5,712 bases of DNA from Weeksellaceae bacterium (GCA_028694715.1 JAQVKJ010000106.1:1-5712); one strand, 5' to 3'; positions 1-5,712 are shown, counted from the stretch's first letter. A program made the numbers and translations. Notes: generated by a model not told the origin, from the letters alone.

Positions 1-754
1 CTTCTCCGATTTTTGCTTGGGCGAGCAATCTGGAAACCCGGGTTCTTTCGTCCTGCTGTGCATTGGCTTCACCGATGGCTCCATCTCTGTTTTTCTCGGC
101 TACCGAAACTTTTGCTTCGTTGATTGCTTGTGCGGCAGCTTCTTTGCCCAAAGCTTCTATATAGCCGGATTCGTCTTTGATGTCTGTGATGTTAACATTG
201 ATCAACTTCAAACCGACTTTCTTTAATTCATTTTCTACATTTTCTGTAATGCTTTGTAGTAATTTGTCGCGGTCAGAGTTGATTTCCTCAATGTCCATCG
301 AAGCTACAACCAAACGCAATTGGCCAAAAATTATTTCTTGTGCCAAATCACGAATGTCGTCGCCTGAAAGTCCCAAAAGCCTTTCGGCCGCATTTTGCAT
401 CACCCCAGGATCGGTTGAAATACCTATGGTAAAACGGGAAGGTACATTCACACGGATGTTCTGACGGCTCAAGGCATTGGTCAGATTGACTTCAATTGAC
501 ATCGGAGTCAAATCCAAGAATGCATAGTCCTGAATTACCGGCCATATAAAAGCAGCACCTCCATGATTACACCGTGCTGACTGACCTTTGCCGGTTTTAC
601 CGTAAATAACTAAAATTTTGTCCGACGGACAGCGTTTGTATCTTTTGATGACTGAGAAAAACATGATTACCACAAACAGCATGGCAATCAGTAATCCAAC
701 AACTGCAGCAAACTGCGATAAACTTTCCTGAGCAAAAATTACTGAATAATTCAT
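1..754 (-). CDS. Flotillin/SPFH-domain membrane protein, partial (C-terminus beyond left edge)
   Basis: The reading frame starts at ATG 754-752 and stays open for 251 codons to the left edge. Residues about 13-36 form one hydrophobic membrane segment followed by a basic stretch (KRYKRCP). An SPFH/band-7 domain follows (about 43-200), with flotillin hallmarks such as GGAAFIWPVIQDYAFLDL, SIEVNLTNALSRQNIRVNVP and a DPGVMQNAAERLLGLS segment. From about residue 200 the sequence turns Ala/Glu/Lys-rich (EALGKEAAAQAINEAKVSVAE), the start of the coiled-coil flotillin domain. Flotillins usually have roughly 480-520 residues, so about half is missing. Known family role: membrane-anchored oligomeric scaffolds of lipid microdomains. 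It lies 4 bp downstream of an NfeD-like gene in the same orientation, the usual bacterial flotillin pairing (as in Bacillus yuaF-yuaG). No Shine-Dalgarno motif is seen before the start. Family assignment is very secure; the specific cellular role is inferred. Confidence 0.95.
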   Translation of the reverse strand, partial: MNYSVIFAQESLSQFAAVVGLLIAMLFVVIMFFSVIKRYKRCPSDKILVIYGKTGKGQSARCNHGGAAFIWPVIQDYAFLDLTPMSIEVNLTNALSRQNIRVNVPSRFTIGISTDPGVMQNAAERLLGLSGDDIRDLAQEIIFGQLRLVVASMDIEEINSDRDKLLQSITENVENELKKVGLKLINVNITDIKDESGYIEALGKEAAAQAINEAKVSVAEKNRDGAIGEANAQQDERTRVSRLLAQAKIGE

Positions 755-758
755 GTTA

Positions 759-1310
759 TCAAAGGGGTTTAATGATTAATACTCCGTTTTTTGTGACAGA
801 ATCAACGACTACGAGCGTGCCTCTTTTGATGTCTTCAAATTCATCGGTAAGGGCGTCCATTTCACGCAAACTGCCTTGCACATTGATTTGAACTTTTCCC
901 ATTTTACTTCTTCTGCCTCCGACTTCTAAATAAACTTCTCCGGTTGAATGGACGGCGTTCTGATAATCCAGTGTACCGCTTTCGGTCATCCGACTGACAT
1001 AATAAAATATTCCTGCCATAATCGTCATCATGACCAAACCGCAAATGCCCGCAACGATGATGGAAGTAATCAGCCCATAGCCATTGTTTAGACAGGCAAT
1101 TCCTATCCAGCCGAAAATCGCAAAAAAAGCAACACCGTTTTTGAAAGTGAAGAACTGAAATCCTGCGCCACCATCAAAATCGGTGTCCATATCTGTATCC
1201 CCACCCAAAAAAGTGGTTACCAGCACAATCAGAAAAATGAAAGTGGCAATCAGGGCAATCAGCCAAAAAACCTGTTCAGGCGATGTCAGTTCATAAAACC
1301 AGTCAAGCAT
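759..1310 (-). CDS. NfeD-like membrane protein with C-terminal OB-fold, flotillin partner
   Basis: This 183-residue protein starts at ATG 1310-1308 and ends with TGA. Three hydrophobic segments are visible at about residues 14-35, 58-75 and 79-105, followed by a soluble domain (about 115-183) of short beta-prone stretches (TGEVYLEVGGRR, GKVQINVQGS, GTLVVVDSVTKNGVLIIKPL) that fits the NfeD OB-fold. Between membrane segments 1 and 2 is an unusual tract, GGDTDMDTDFDGG (36-48), with five alternating aspartates. The phrase FFTFKNGVAFFAIFGWIGIACL is typical of the YuaF/YqiJ-like NfeD proteins that accompany flotillins. The flotillin gene follows after only 4 bp, so the two are almost certainly co-transcribed. 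Known family role: NfeD proteins work with flotillin/SPFH scaffolds, and in some bacteria affect membrane fluidity. No serine-protease domain is present, so this is the short, non-protease form. The family call is confident; the biochemical role is unknown. Confidence 0.88.
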   Translation of the reverse strand: MLDWFYELTSPEQVFWLIALIATFIFLIVLVTTFLGGDTDMDTDFDGGAGFQFFTFKNGVAFFAIFGWIGIACLNNGYGLITSIIVAGICGLVMMTIMAGIFYYVSRMTESGTLDYQNAVHSTGEVYLEVGGRRSKMGKVQINVQGSLREMDALTDEFEDIKRGTLVVVDSVTKNGVLIIKPL

Positions 1311-1380
1311 CTGCTAATTTATTGAATGGGCTAAAATACAAATTATTTGCAATTTTAACATTCTTGCAATATTCTTTTAA

Positions 1381-1412
1381 CAAATTGAATGAAATTAAAT
1401 CAAAGCAACAAA
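1381..1412 (-). promoter_or_regulatory. Possible Bacteroidota-type promoter for the NfeD-flotillin operon
   Basis: On the minus strand, TTTG (1412-1409) is followed after 20 bp by TCAATTTG (1388-1381). This matches the Bacteroidota -33/-7 pattern (TTTG, about 17-23 bp, TAnnTTTG) with one mismatch in the -7 box. It would give a leader of roughly 64 nt before the ATG at 1310. The spacer is very AT-rich, so a chance match is quite possible. A second one-mismatch box, TATTTTAG (1338-1331), lies closer to the gene but lacks a well-spaced -33 element. No comparable box was found for the divergent plus-strand gene. Confidence 0.25.
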
Positions 1413-1483
1413 ATGAGATTGATATGAGGCTTTTGAGGCATGGATTTTGATTATTCTGGACAAGGATTTAAAAAAAAACAATT

Positions 1484-1488
1484 AAGGA
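1484..1488 (+). promoter_or_regulatory. AAGGA ribosome-binding-like motif supporting the start at 1497
   Basis: AAGGA ends 8 nt before ATG 1497, a normal Shine-Dalgarno distance. No similar motif precedes the upstream in-frame ATG at 1440. The other genes in the window also lack such motifs, so this is modest but useful evidence for the shorter start. Confidence 0.4.
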
Positions 1489-1496
1489 ACAATAAT

Positions 1497-2720
1497 ATGG
1501 CGAGATGGGTTTATTTGTTATTTTTTATACTCATAGTTGAAATATATTCGTATCAGGCATTCAGAACAGCATTTGACAATAAACTCTTCAGCCGGATTTA
1601 CCTGTTGGTTTCATTGGGAATCTTCATATTCTTGCTAATTTCTACACTTAGTTTTAATCAGCGTGCAGGACTGAATCATTTCTCGATGATTGTCATCGCA
1701 ATTTTTTTGATGGTTTATATTCCCAAAACGCTGATCAGTGTATTTCTAATGGTTGAAGATGTAATACGATTGGTTTGGGGAATACTCAGGTATTTTGCTG
1801 GCTCAGGACAAGAAGTAACATTTTTGCCCGAAAGGAGGCAGTTCATCAGCCGTGCTTTGCTTGTTTTGGCTTCTGTGCCGGTAGCGTCCATGGTTTATGG
1901 TATTTGGAGAGGTAGATACGACTACAGAGTGACAAAAACCAAGGTGTATTTTGATGATTTGCCGGATGATTTTGATGGTTTTACGATACTTCAGATATCG
2001 GATACCCATTGCGGGAGTTTTGACAACCGAGAAAAAATCCGTTACGGCATTGATTTGATCAGTCAACAGAAATTTGACATGATGGTTTTTACCGGTGACC
2101 TAATCAATACAAGGGCCGAAGAGATGGACGATTGGTTGGAGATGTTTGCTTCTATCCCTATGCCGGAATTTGGGAAATTCTCAATATTGGGTAACCACGA
2201 TTATGGAGATTATCTTAAATGGCCAACTGAAGAAGATAGGCTCAACAACCAAAAAGCCATCAGAGATGTATATCCAAAAATTGGTTTTCAGTTGTTGAGA
2301 AACGAAAATAAAATTATCCGCAAAGGCAATTCAACCATCAGATTGGTTGGTGTTGAAAATTGGGGAAAAGGTGGTTTTCATAAATTAGGGGATTTGAAGA
2401 AAGCCACTCAAAATGTTGGACAGGATGAATTTAAAATATTACTCTCTCACGATCCTTCGCATTGGGACATGAAGGTGCAGAACAACCCGTTTAATTATCA
2501 TCTTACGCTGAGTGGCCACACACACGGAATGCAATTCGGTATAGAAATTCCCGGTTTCAAATGGAGTCCGGTCAAATACAGATATCCGCACTGGGCAGGA
2601 TTGTACGAAAACAAGGGTCGCTATTTGTATGTCAATCGTGGGTTTGGTTTTCTGGCTTTCCCGGGCAGGGTGGGAATCTGGCCTGAAATCAGTTTGTTAG
2701 AATTGAAAAAGAAGGTCTGA
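1497..2720 (+). CDS. Polytopic membrane metallophosphoesterase (calcineurin-like, YkuE-type)
   Basis: From ATG 1497 the product has 407 residues. An in-frame ATG at 1440 would add 19 mostly polar residues (numbers here count from 1440). The shorter start is preferred because it begins just before the first membrane segment (MARWVYLLFF) and has AAGGA upstream. Hydrophobic segments lie at about 22-41, 52-70, 79-117 (probably two) and 137-156, then a calcineurin-like domain runs from about 168 to 425. All metal-site motifs are present: DTH (D188, H190), GD (219-220), GNHD (251-254), H337 and GHTH (359-362). The family hydrolyses phosphodiester or phosphomonoester bonds with two bound metal ions; the substrate here cannot be told. 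A twin-arginine motif, ERRQFIS (131-137), precedes the last membrane segment, as in Tat-exported YkuE of Bacillus, which suggests that the catalytic domain faces outside the cytoplasm. The next gene follows after 87 bp with its own likely promoter. No terminator is evident. Confidence 0.93.
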   Translation: MARWVYLLFFILIVEIYSYQAFRTAFDNKLFSRIYLLVSLGIFIFLLISTLSFNQRAGLNHFSMIVIAIFLMVYIPKTLISVFLMVEDVIRLVWGILRYFAGSGQEVTFLPERRQFISRALLVLASVPVASMVYGIWRGRYDYRVTKTKVYFDDLPDDFDGFTILQISDTHCGSFDNREKIRYGIDLISQQKFDMMVFTGDLINTRAEEMDDWLEMFASIPMPEFGKFSILGNHDYGDYLKWPTEEDRLNNQKAIRDVYPKIGFQLLRNENKIIRKGNSTIRLVGVENWGKGGFHKLGDLKKATQNVGQDEFKILLSHDPSHWDMKVQNNPFNYHLTLSGHTHGMQFGIEIPGFKWSPVKYRYPHWAGLYENKGRYLYVNRGFGFLAFPGRVGIWPEISLLELKKKV

Positions 2721-2753
2721 AGTTTCATGATTTCTTAGAAGTATCTCTTTATT

Positions 2754-2781
2754 TTTGATGAAATAAATTTATGTAATTTTG
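2754..2781 (+). promoter_or_regulatory. Likely Bacteroidota-type promoter of the ABC permease gene
   Basis: TAATTTTG (2774-2781) matches the TAnnTTTG -7 consensus exactly. TTTG (2754-2757) lies 16 bp upstream as a -33 element, just short of the usual 17-23 bp. Transcription would begin near 2788, giving a leader of about 20 nt before the TTG start at 2808. An inverted repeat, ATTATT-A-AATAAT (2785-2797), sits at the predicted start site and could be an operator or chance in AT-rich DNA. Confidence 0.5.
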
Positions 2782-2807
2782 GGAATTATTAAATAATCCT
2801 AACGATT

Positions 2808-4040
2808 TTGAATTTCAGCTGGTGGTTTGCAAAAAAAATAGGCTTTGGAAAGACCAATAAAAACAATCTTTCCACCAGCATTATTCGTATTGGTCAACTT
2901 GCGGTTGCCATCGGAATCATGGTGGCATTGATTACCGTTTCCACGGGTATCGGAGCAAGAAAAGGCATCAAGCAAAAACTTGCTGATTTCAATGGACATA
3001 TCACCATCAAACCATACAACAGCAATCAGTCATTCAATTCTGATTCGCTTACTTTACGACAGGATTTTTATCCTGAATTCAAACAGGTTCCAGAAATTAC
3101 GCACATCCAGGCCATCGCCACCAAAAGCGGAATCATCAGAACTGTGGACAATTTCAGCGGCGTGGTACTCAAAGGCGTGGGGACAGATTTTGATACGCTC
3201 AGATTCAAACCTTATCTTATAAAAGGAAAGTTCCCGAAAATCTATCATGACAGTCTTTCGGATGAAGTGGCTGTCCCACAGAAAATTGCCAATGAAATGC
3301 ATTTTGATGTGGACAGCAGTTTTGTGATTTATTTTATCAGTGATACAGGAAAACCATTGTACAGGCGATACAAAATCAGCGGAATTTTCAAAACTGACAT
3401 CAAGGATTTTGACGATATATACATTATTGGCGACATCAAACAGGTGCAAAGGCTCAACCAGTGGAACAATAACACTGTGGGTAGTTTTGAGCTTTTTGCA
3501 AAAGACATTGAAAAGTTGGATGAAGTAGCTCAAAAAGTGAATGACCAAATAGATTTCAGTTTGTTTGCACAATCAGCCAACAGCACTTTTAGCCAGATCA
3601 ACGACTGGATAAGCGTTTTTGACACCAATATTTTTGTGGTTTTATTCATCATGATGGTGGTGGTGGCCATCAATATGATTATGGTGTTACTGATTCTGAT
3701 TTTAGAAAGAACCCATTCCATTGGTTTGCTCAAAACGATGGGGGCGACCAACTGGCGGATCCGTAAAATTTTTATTTATTATGCATTATTTATCATGATT
3801 CCGGGTTTGCTTGTAGGTAATTTTATTGGAATCAGCCTGTTGCTTGTTCAGAAATTCTTTAAGTTCATCAAACTTCCGGCCGAAAACTACTATTTGTCCT
3901 ATGCACCTGTGTATTTGGATGTATTTCAGATTTTGTTGCTCAATCTTGCAGCACTGTTGATTTCTGCCATGGTGCTGACACTTCCTTCTTGGTTGATTTC
4001 AAAAATCACCCCCAATCAGGCAATGAAAATCAAAGAGTAA
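2808..4040 (+). CDS. ABC transporter permease, FtsX/LolC-LolE family
   Basis: This 410-residue protein has the standard MacB/LolCE layout. Membrane segment 1 is at about 25-47 (IIRIGQLAVAIGIMVALITV), an extracytoplasmic MacB-type core domain spans about 48-270, and an FtsX domain follows with segments at about 274-299, 322-347 and 371-397. The cytoplasmic stretch GLLKTMGATNWRIRKIF (306-322) is the FtsX-family coupling region, and the C-terminus (PSWLISKITPNQAMKIKE) matches LolC/E endings. Known role: such permeases pair with a LolD-like ATPase and, in the Lol system, release lipoproteins from the inner membrane; a role in lipoprotein or envelope transport here is inferred. No ATPase is encoded in the window. 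The start must be non-ATG: a stop at 2790-2792 closes the frame upstream, there is no ATG between it and codon 38, and codon 38 lies inside membrane segment 1. TTG 2808 gives an N-terminus (MNFSWWFAKKIGFGK) typical of the family; ATT 2805 is an alternative. Confidence 0.92.
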   Translation: MNFSWWFAKKIGFGKTNKNNLSTSIIRIGQLAVAIGIMVALITVSTGIGARKGIKQKLADFNGHITIKPYNSNQSFNSDSLTLRQDFYPEFKQVPEITHIQAIATKSGIIRTVDNFSGVVLKGVGTDFDTLRFKPYLIKGKFPKIYHDSLSDEVAVPQKIANEMHFDVDSSFVIYFISDTGKPLYRRYKISGIFKTDIKDFDDIYIIGDIKQVQRLNQWNNNTVGSFELFAKDIEKLDEVAQKVNDQIDFSLFAQSANSTFSQINDWISVFDTNIFVVLFIMMVVVAINMIMVLLILILERTHSIGLLKTMGATNWRIRKIFIYYALFIMIPGLLVGNFIGISLLLVQKFFKFIKLPAENYYLSYAPVYLDVFQILLLNLAALLISAMVLTLPSWLISKITPNQAMKIKE

Positions 4041-4156
4041 TTGATATCTTGGGTGATGGGTGATGGATGATGGGAGTTGGATGATGGATGACGGGAGTTG
4101 GGTGATGGATGATGGGTGATTGGGTGATGGGAGTTCTATAATTTCACTAATTGATA
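4038..4156. repeat. 9-bp direct repeat TAATTGATA flanking the heptamer array
   Basis: TAATTGATA occurs at 4038-4046, overlapping the stop codon of the permease gene, and again at 4148-4156. The two copies bracket the tandem repeat at 4050-4135. They could be a target-site duplication or a recombination footprint left when the array arose. The sequence is AT-rich and the right copy stands 12 bp off the array, so chance is a real alternative. Confidence 0.35.
4050..4135 (+). repeat. Heptanucleotide tandem repeat (consensus TGGRTGA), non-coding
   Basis: Twelve 7-bp units can be read in register, broken only by one extra T at 4120. The units are mostly TGGGTGA or TGGATGA. Every few units a variant TGGGAGT (once CGGGAGT) occurs, at 4071, 4092 and 4128, dividing the block into three higher-order groups of 4, 3 and 5 units, each ending in GGGAGTT. 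The plus strand has TGA in several frames and the period is not a multiple of three, so it is not coding. It fills most of the 163-bp gap between the permease and metallohydrolase genes. The strong G bias (eight GGG runs on the plus strand) is unlike the AT-rich spacers around it. It resembles the short heptameric repeats seen between genes in some bacteria; no function is evident. Confidence 0.9.
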
Positions 4157-4178
4157 CCGGCGTTCTGAAATAAGTTTA
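4151..4178 (+). promoter_or_regulatory. Possible promoter of the MBL-fold hydrolase gene
   Basis: TTG (4151-4153) is followed after 17 bp by TAAGTTTA (4171-4178), a one-mismatch fit to TAnnTTTG. It lies between the repeat array and the ATG at 4204 and would give a leader of about 20 nt. The evidence is weak, but some promoter is expected here because the repeat block separates this gene from the one upstream. Confidence 0.3.
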
Positions 4179-4203
4179 CTAAATTGTTGTCAAATTTTTT
4201 CAG

Positions 4204-5112
4204 ATGAAACCAAAAGATAGAATCCATGTACTTGATTTGAATTTTCTGGGAGGTTCATTTTCTATCGCTACTTTTTTAATTCCTTCCACAGACGGCCTTA
4301 TACTGATTGAAACCGGCCCCGAAACGACATTTGAACGATTGAAAAACGCAATTTCTGAAGTCGGATATAACAGCAAGGATGTCCGTCATGTTTTGTTGAC
4401 CCACATCCATTTTGACCATGCGGGTGCCGCATGGAAATTTGCCAAAAACGGCGCTTCGATTTATGTGCACCCCATTGGATTGCCACACTTACAAAATCCA
4501 GAAAAACTTTGGAATTCAGCAAAAATGATTTACAAAGAAGACATGGAAAGGTTATGGGGAGAAATGAAACCGATAGCAGCTGAATTTTTGAAACCAGCCA
4601 ATGATGGAGATTTGCTTAAAATCGGTGAATTGAATTGGAAGGTTCATTATACGCCAGGTCATGCAATTCATCACAACGCCTATCAGTTAGGCGATGTGAT
4701 TTTTACCGGAGATGTGGCAGGTGTCAGTATTCAGGGAGGACCTGTGGTACCTCCTTGTCCACCACCGGACATTCATATTCCTGACTGGAAAGCTTCTATC
4801 CAAAAATTGAGAAGTCTGAAGCCAAAAATGCTTTATCTGACCCATTACGGAGCTGTTCATCAAGTCAATAAACACTTGGATTCTCTCGAAATCATGCTGG
4901 ATGAATGGGCAGATTGGATGAAACCATTTTTTGATGCGGGAGTCCCGGCGGAAGAAATAACACCCAAATTCATGGATTACACCAAGAATCAACTGAGAGT
5001 TCAAGGTGTTTCTGAAGCGGATATTGAACGATATGAACGAGCCAATCCCAGTTGGATGTCGGTCAGTGGCTTGCTCAGGTACTGGAAACTAAAAGCGCAG
5101 GGAAGAATATGA
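4204..5112 (+). CDS. MBL-fold (metallo-beta-lactamase superfamily) metallohydrolase
   Basis: This 302-residue soluble protein starts at ATG 4204 and has no signal peptide, so it is probably cytoplasmic. The binuclear metal site is complete: HIHFDH (H67, H69, D71, H72), H153 in TPGHAIHH, D170 in FTGD, and H214 in LTHYG. The usual D-x-G of the first strand is ETG here (IETGPE, 35-40). After the fold's core comes a proline-rich loop (VVPPCPPPDIHIPDW, 181-195). The C-terminal region (about 220-302) is mostly helical and ends in NPSWMSVSGLLRYWKLK, which I recognise from a subgroup of roughly 300-residue MBL hydrolases. The superfamily includes glyoxalase II-like thioesterases, lactonases and other hydrolases. 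The substrate is not determined by the motifs, and nothing suggests an antibiotic beta-lactamase. It is probably transcribed on its own; its stop lies 1 bp from the stop of the convergent transporter gene. Confidence 0.93.
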   Translation: MKPKDRIHVLDLNFLGGSFSIATFLIPSTDGLILIETGPETTFERLKNAISEVGYNSKDVRHVLLTHIHFDHAGAAWKFAKNGASIYVHPIGLPHLQNPEKLWNSAKMIYKEDMERLWGEMKPIAAEFLKPANDGDLLKIGELNWKVHYTPGHAIHHNAYQLGDVIFTGDVAGVSIQGGPVVPPCPPPDIHIPDWKASIQKLRSLKPKMLYLTHYGAVHQVNKHLDSLEIMLDEWADWMKPFFDAGVPAEEITPKFMDYTKNQLRVQGVSEADIERYERANPSWMSVSGLLRYWKLKAQGRI

Positions 5113-5113
5113 G

Positions 5114-5712
5114 TCAACTTTTATTGACCGTCGCATCATCACCGAGTTCCGCTATTAATTTTTCAGTCTTCTTTTTCTGATTTGATTTTGCTTTCAACAG
5201 CGAATTGATGACGATGGCCAAAAGCATTACCAAGGTGGCCATATAAAAAAGTGGGGTCATTTTTTCTGAATCGCCAAAAATAAGATAAGCGATGATGATT
5301 CCGTAAACCGGCTCAAGATTGACATTTAGCAACAAAGTGAACGGGCTTACATTTTTCATCAATGATACTGACTCGGTCATCGGATAGGCTGTAAACAAAC
5401 TTCCAAGTAGCAACAACAAACCAAGGTCTCTCCAAGAAACCGTCATCAATGCACCCACTCCATCAGCAAAAAGTAAGGCAACGGAAACAACCACCCATGC
5501 GCCTATCATTTCATAAAACATGATTTTTCTTGATGGAAATTTGTAATAAATCTTTGCATTAATTACAGAAAACAAGGCCGAAAGAAAGCTACATACAATT
5601 CCGTAAACTATACCCAGCCAGAAAGAAGGACTTGCATTGTAAATCAACAAAATACAACAGGAAACTACGATTGCCAGTATGATTTCCGATACATTGATCT
5701 TTCTTTTGAAAA
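5114..5712 (-). CDS. EamA/DMT-family transporter, partial (N-terminus beyond right edge)
   Basis: The frame ending at TGA 5116-5114 stays open to the right edge, giving 198 visible residues. A TTG at 5650 could be taken as a start, but the 20 codons upstream of it have no stop and encode a basic stretch plus a membrane segment (FKRKINVSEIILAIVVSCCI) that belongs to the fold, so the gene begins outside the window. About six hydrophobic segments are visible (about 8-24, 30-50, 65-82, 90-108, 122-142, 150-171). The motif NVNLEPVYGIIIAYLIFGDSE is typical of the C-terminal EamA repeat. Full-length members have about 300 residues and ten membrane segments in two repeats, so the first repeat is largely missing. 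The protein ends in a charged, lysine-rich cytoplasmic tail. The family exports or imports small metabolites such as amino acids; the substrate is unknown. It converges tail to tail with the MBL hydrolase gene. Confidence 0.9.
   Translation of the reverse strand, partial: FKRKINVSEIILAIVVSCCILLIYNASPSFWLGIVYGIVCSFLSALFSVINAKIYYKFPSRKIMFYEMIGAWVVVSVALLFADGVGALMTVSWRDLGLLLLLGSLFTAYPMTESVSLMKNVSPFTLLLNVNLEPVYGIIIAYLIFGDSEKMTPLFYMATLVMLLAIVINSLLKAKSNQKKKTEKLIAELGDDATVNKS

Noticed and set aside
17..464. Two overlapping plus-strand open frames (17-226 and 177-464)
   Set aside because: They lie antisense to the well-supported flotillin gene, and their translations are low-complexity Ser/Phe/Cys-rich with no recognisable domain.
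2721..2807. Rho-independent terminator after the phosphoesterase gene
   Set aside because: Only short AT palindromes (such as ATAAATTTAT at 2763-2772) are present; no GC-rich stem followed by a T-run was found.
3054..3572. 172-codon minus-strand open frame inside the permease gene
   Set aside because: The plus strand encodes a clear MacB/LolCE periplasmic domain across the same stretch; the antisense translation has no family features and no start context.
4050..4135. CRISPR array
   Set aside because: The unit is 7 bp with no unique spacers and no cas genes nearby; it is a simple tandem repeat.
4687..5004. 105-codon minus-strand open frame inside the MBL hydrolase gene
   Set aside because: It is antisense to conserved catalytic and C-terminal parts of the hydrolase and shows no domain.
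4204..5112. Antibiotic-resistance beta-lactamase
   Set aside because: The HxHxDH motif is shared by the entire MBL superfamily; there is no signal peptide, and the C-terminal helical region fits a different hydrolase subgroup.

Overview
The window looks like ordinary chromosomal sequence from a member of the Bacteroidota. The grounds are AT-rich intergenic DNA, almost no Shine-Dalgarno motifs, TAnnTTTG-like -7 promoter boxes, and protein families in the form typical of that phylum. The exact lineage cannot be read from the sequence. I found no rRNA, tRNA, CRISPR array, insertion sequence, phage gene or recognisable defence system.

Layout. Positions 1-1310 (minus strand) hold a two-gene membrane operon: an NfeD-like protein (759-1310) followed after 4 bp by a flotillin/SPFH protein (1-754) whose C-terminal half lies beyond the left edge. 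A divergent AT-rich spacer (1311-1496) separates this operon from a plus-strand run of three genes. These are a polytopic calcineurin-like metallophosphoesterase (1497-2720; a longer start at 1440 is possible), an FtsX/LolC-type ABC transporter permease (2808-4040, TTG start) and an MBL-fold metallohydrolase (4204-5112). Between the last two lies a striking non-coding block of heptanucleotide repeats (4050-4135). From 5114 to the right edge the minus strand encodes the C-terminal two thirds of an EamA/DMT-family transporter. Its 5' end is outside the window, and its stop codon is only 1 bp from that of the metallohydrolase.

How the genes relate. Only the NfeD-flotillin pair has a clear functional link: bacterial flotillins and NfeD proteins are commonly encoded together and act in membrane microdomains. 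The three plus-strand genes are separated by 86 and 163 bp, have their own candidate promoters, and show no obvious shared pathway. Four of the five products are membrane proteins.

The points most worth a second look are the phased 7-bp repeat array with its flanking 9-bp direct repeat, an internal twin-arginine motif before the last membrane segment of the phosphoesterase, and the alternating-aspartate tract in the NfeD-like protein. I see no convincing evidence for a previously undescribed multi-gene system here.
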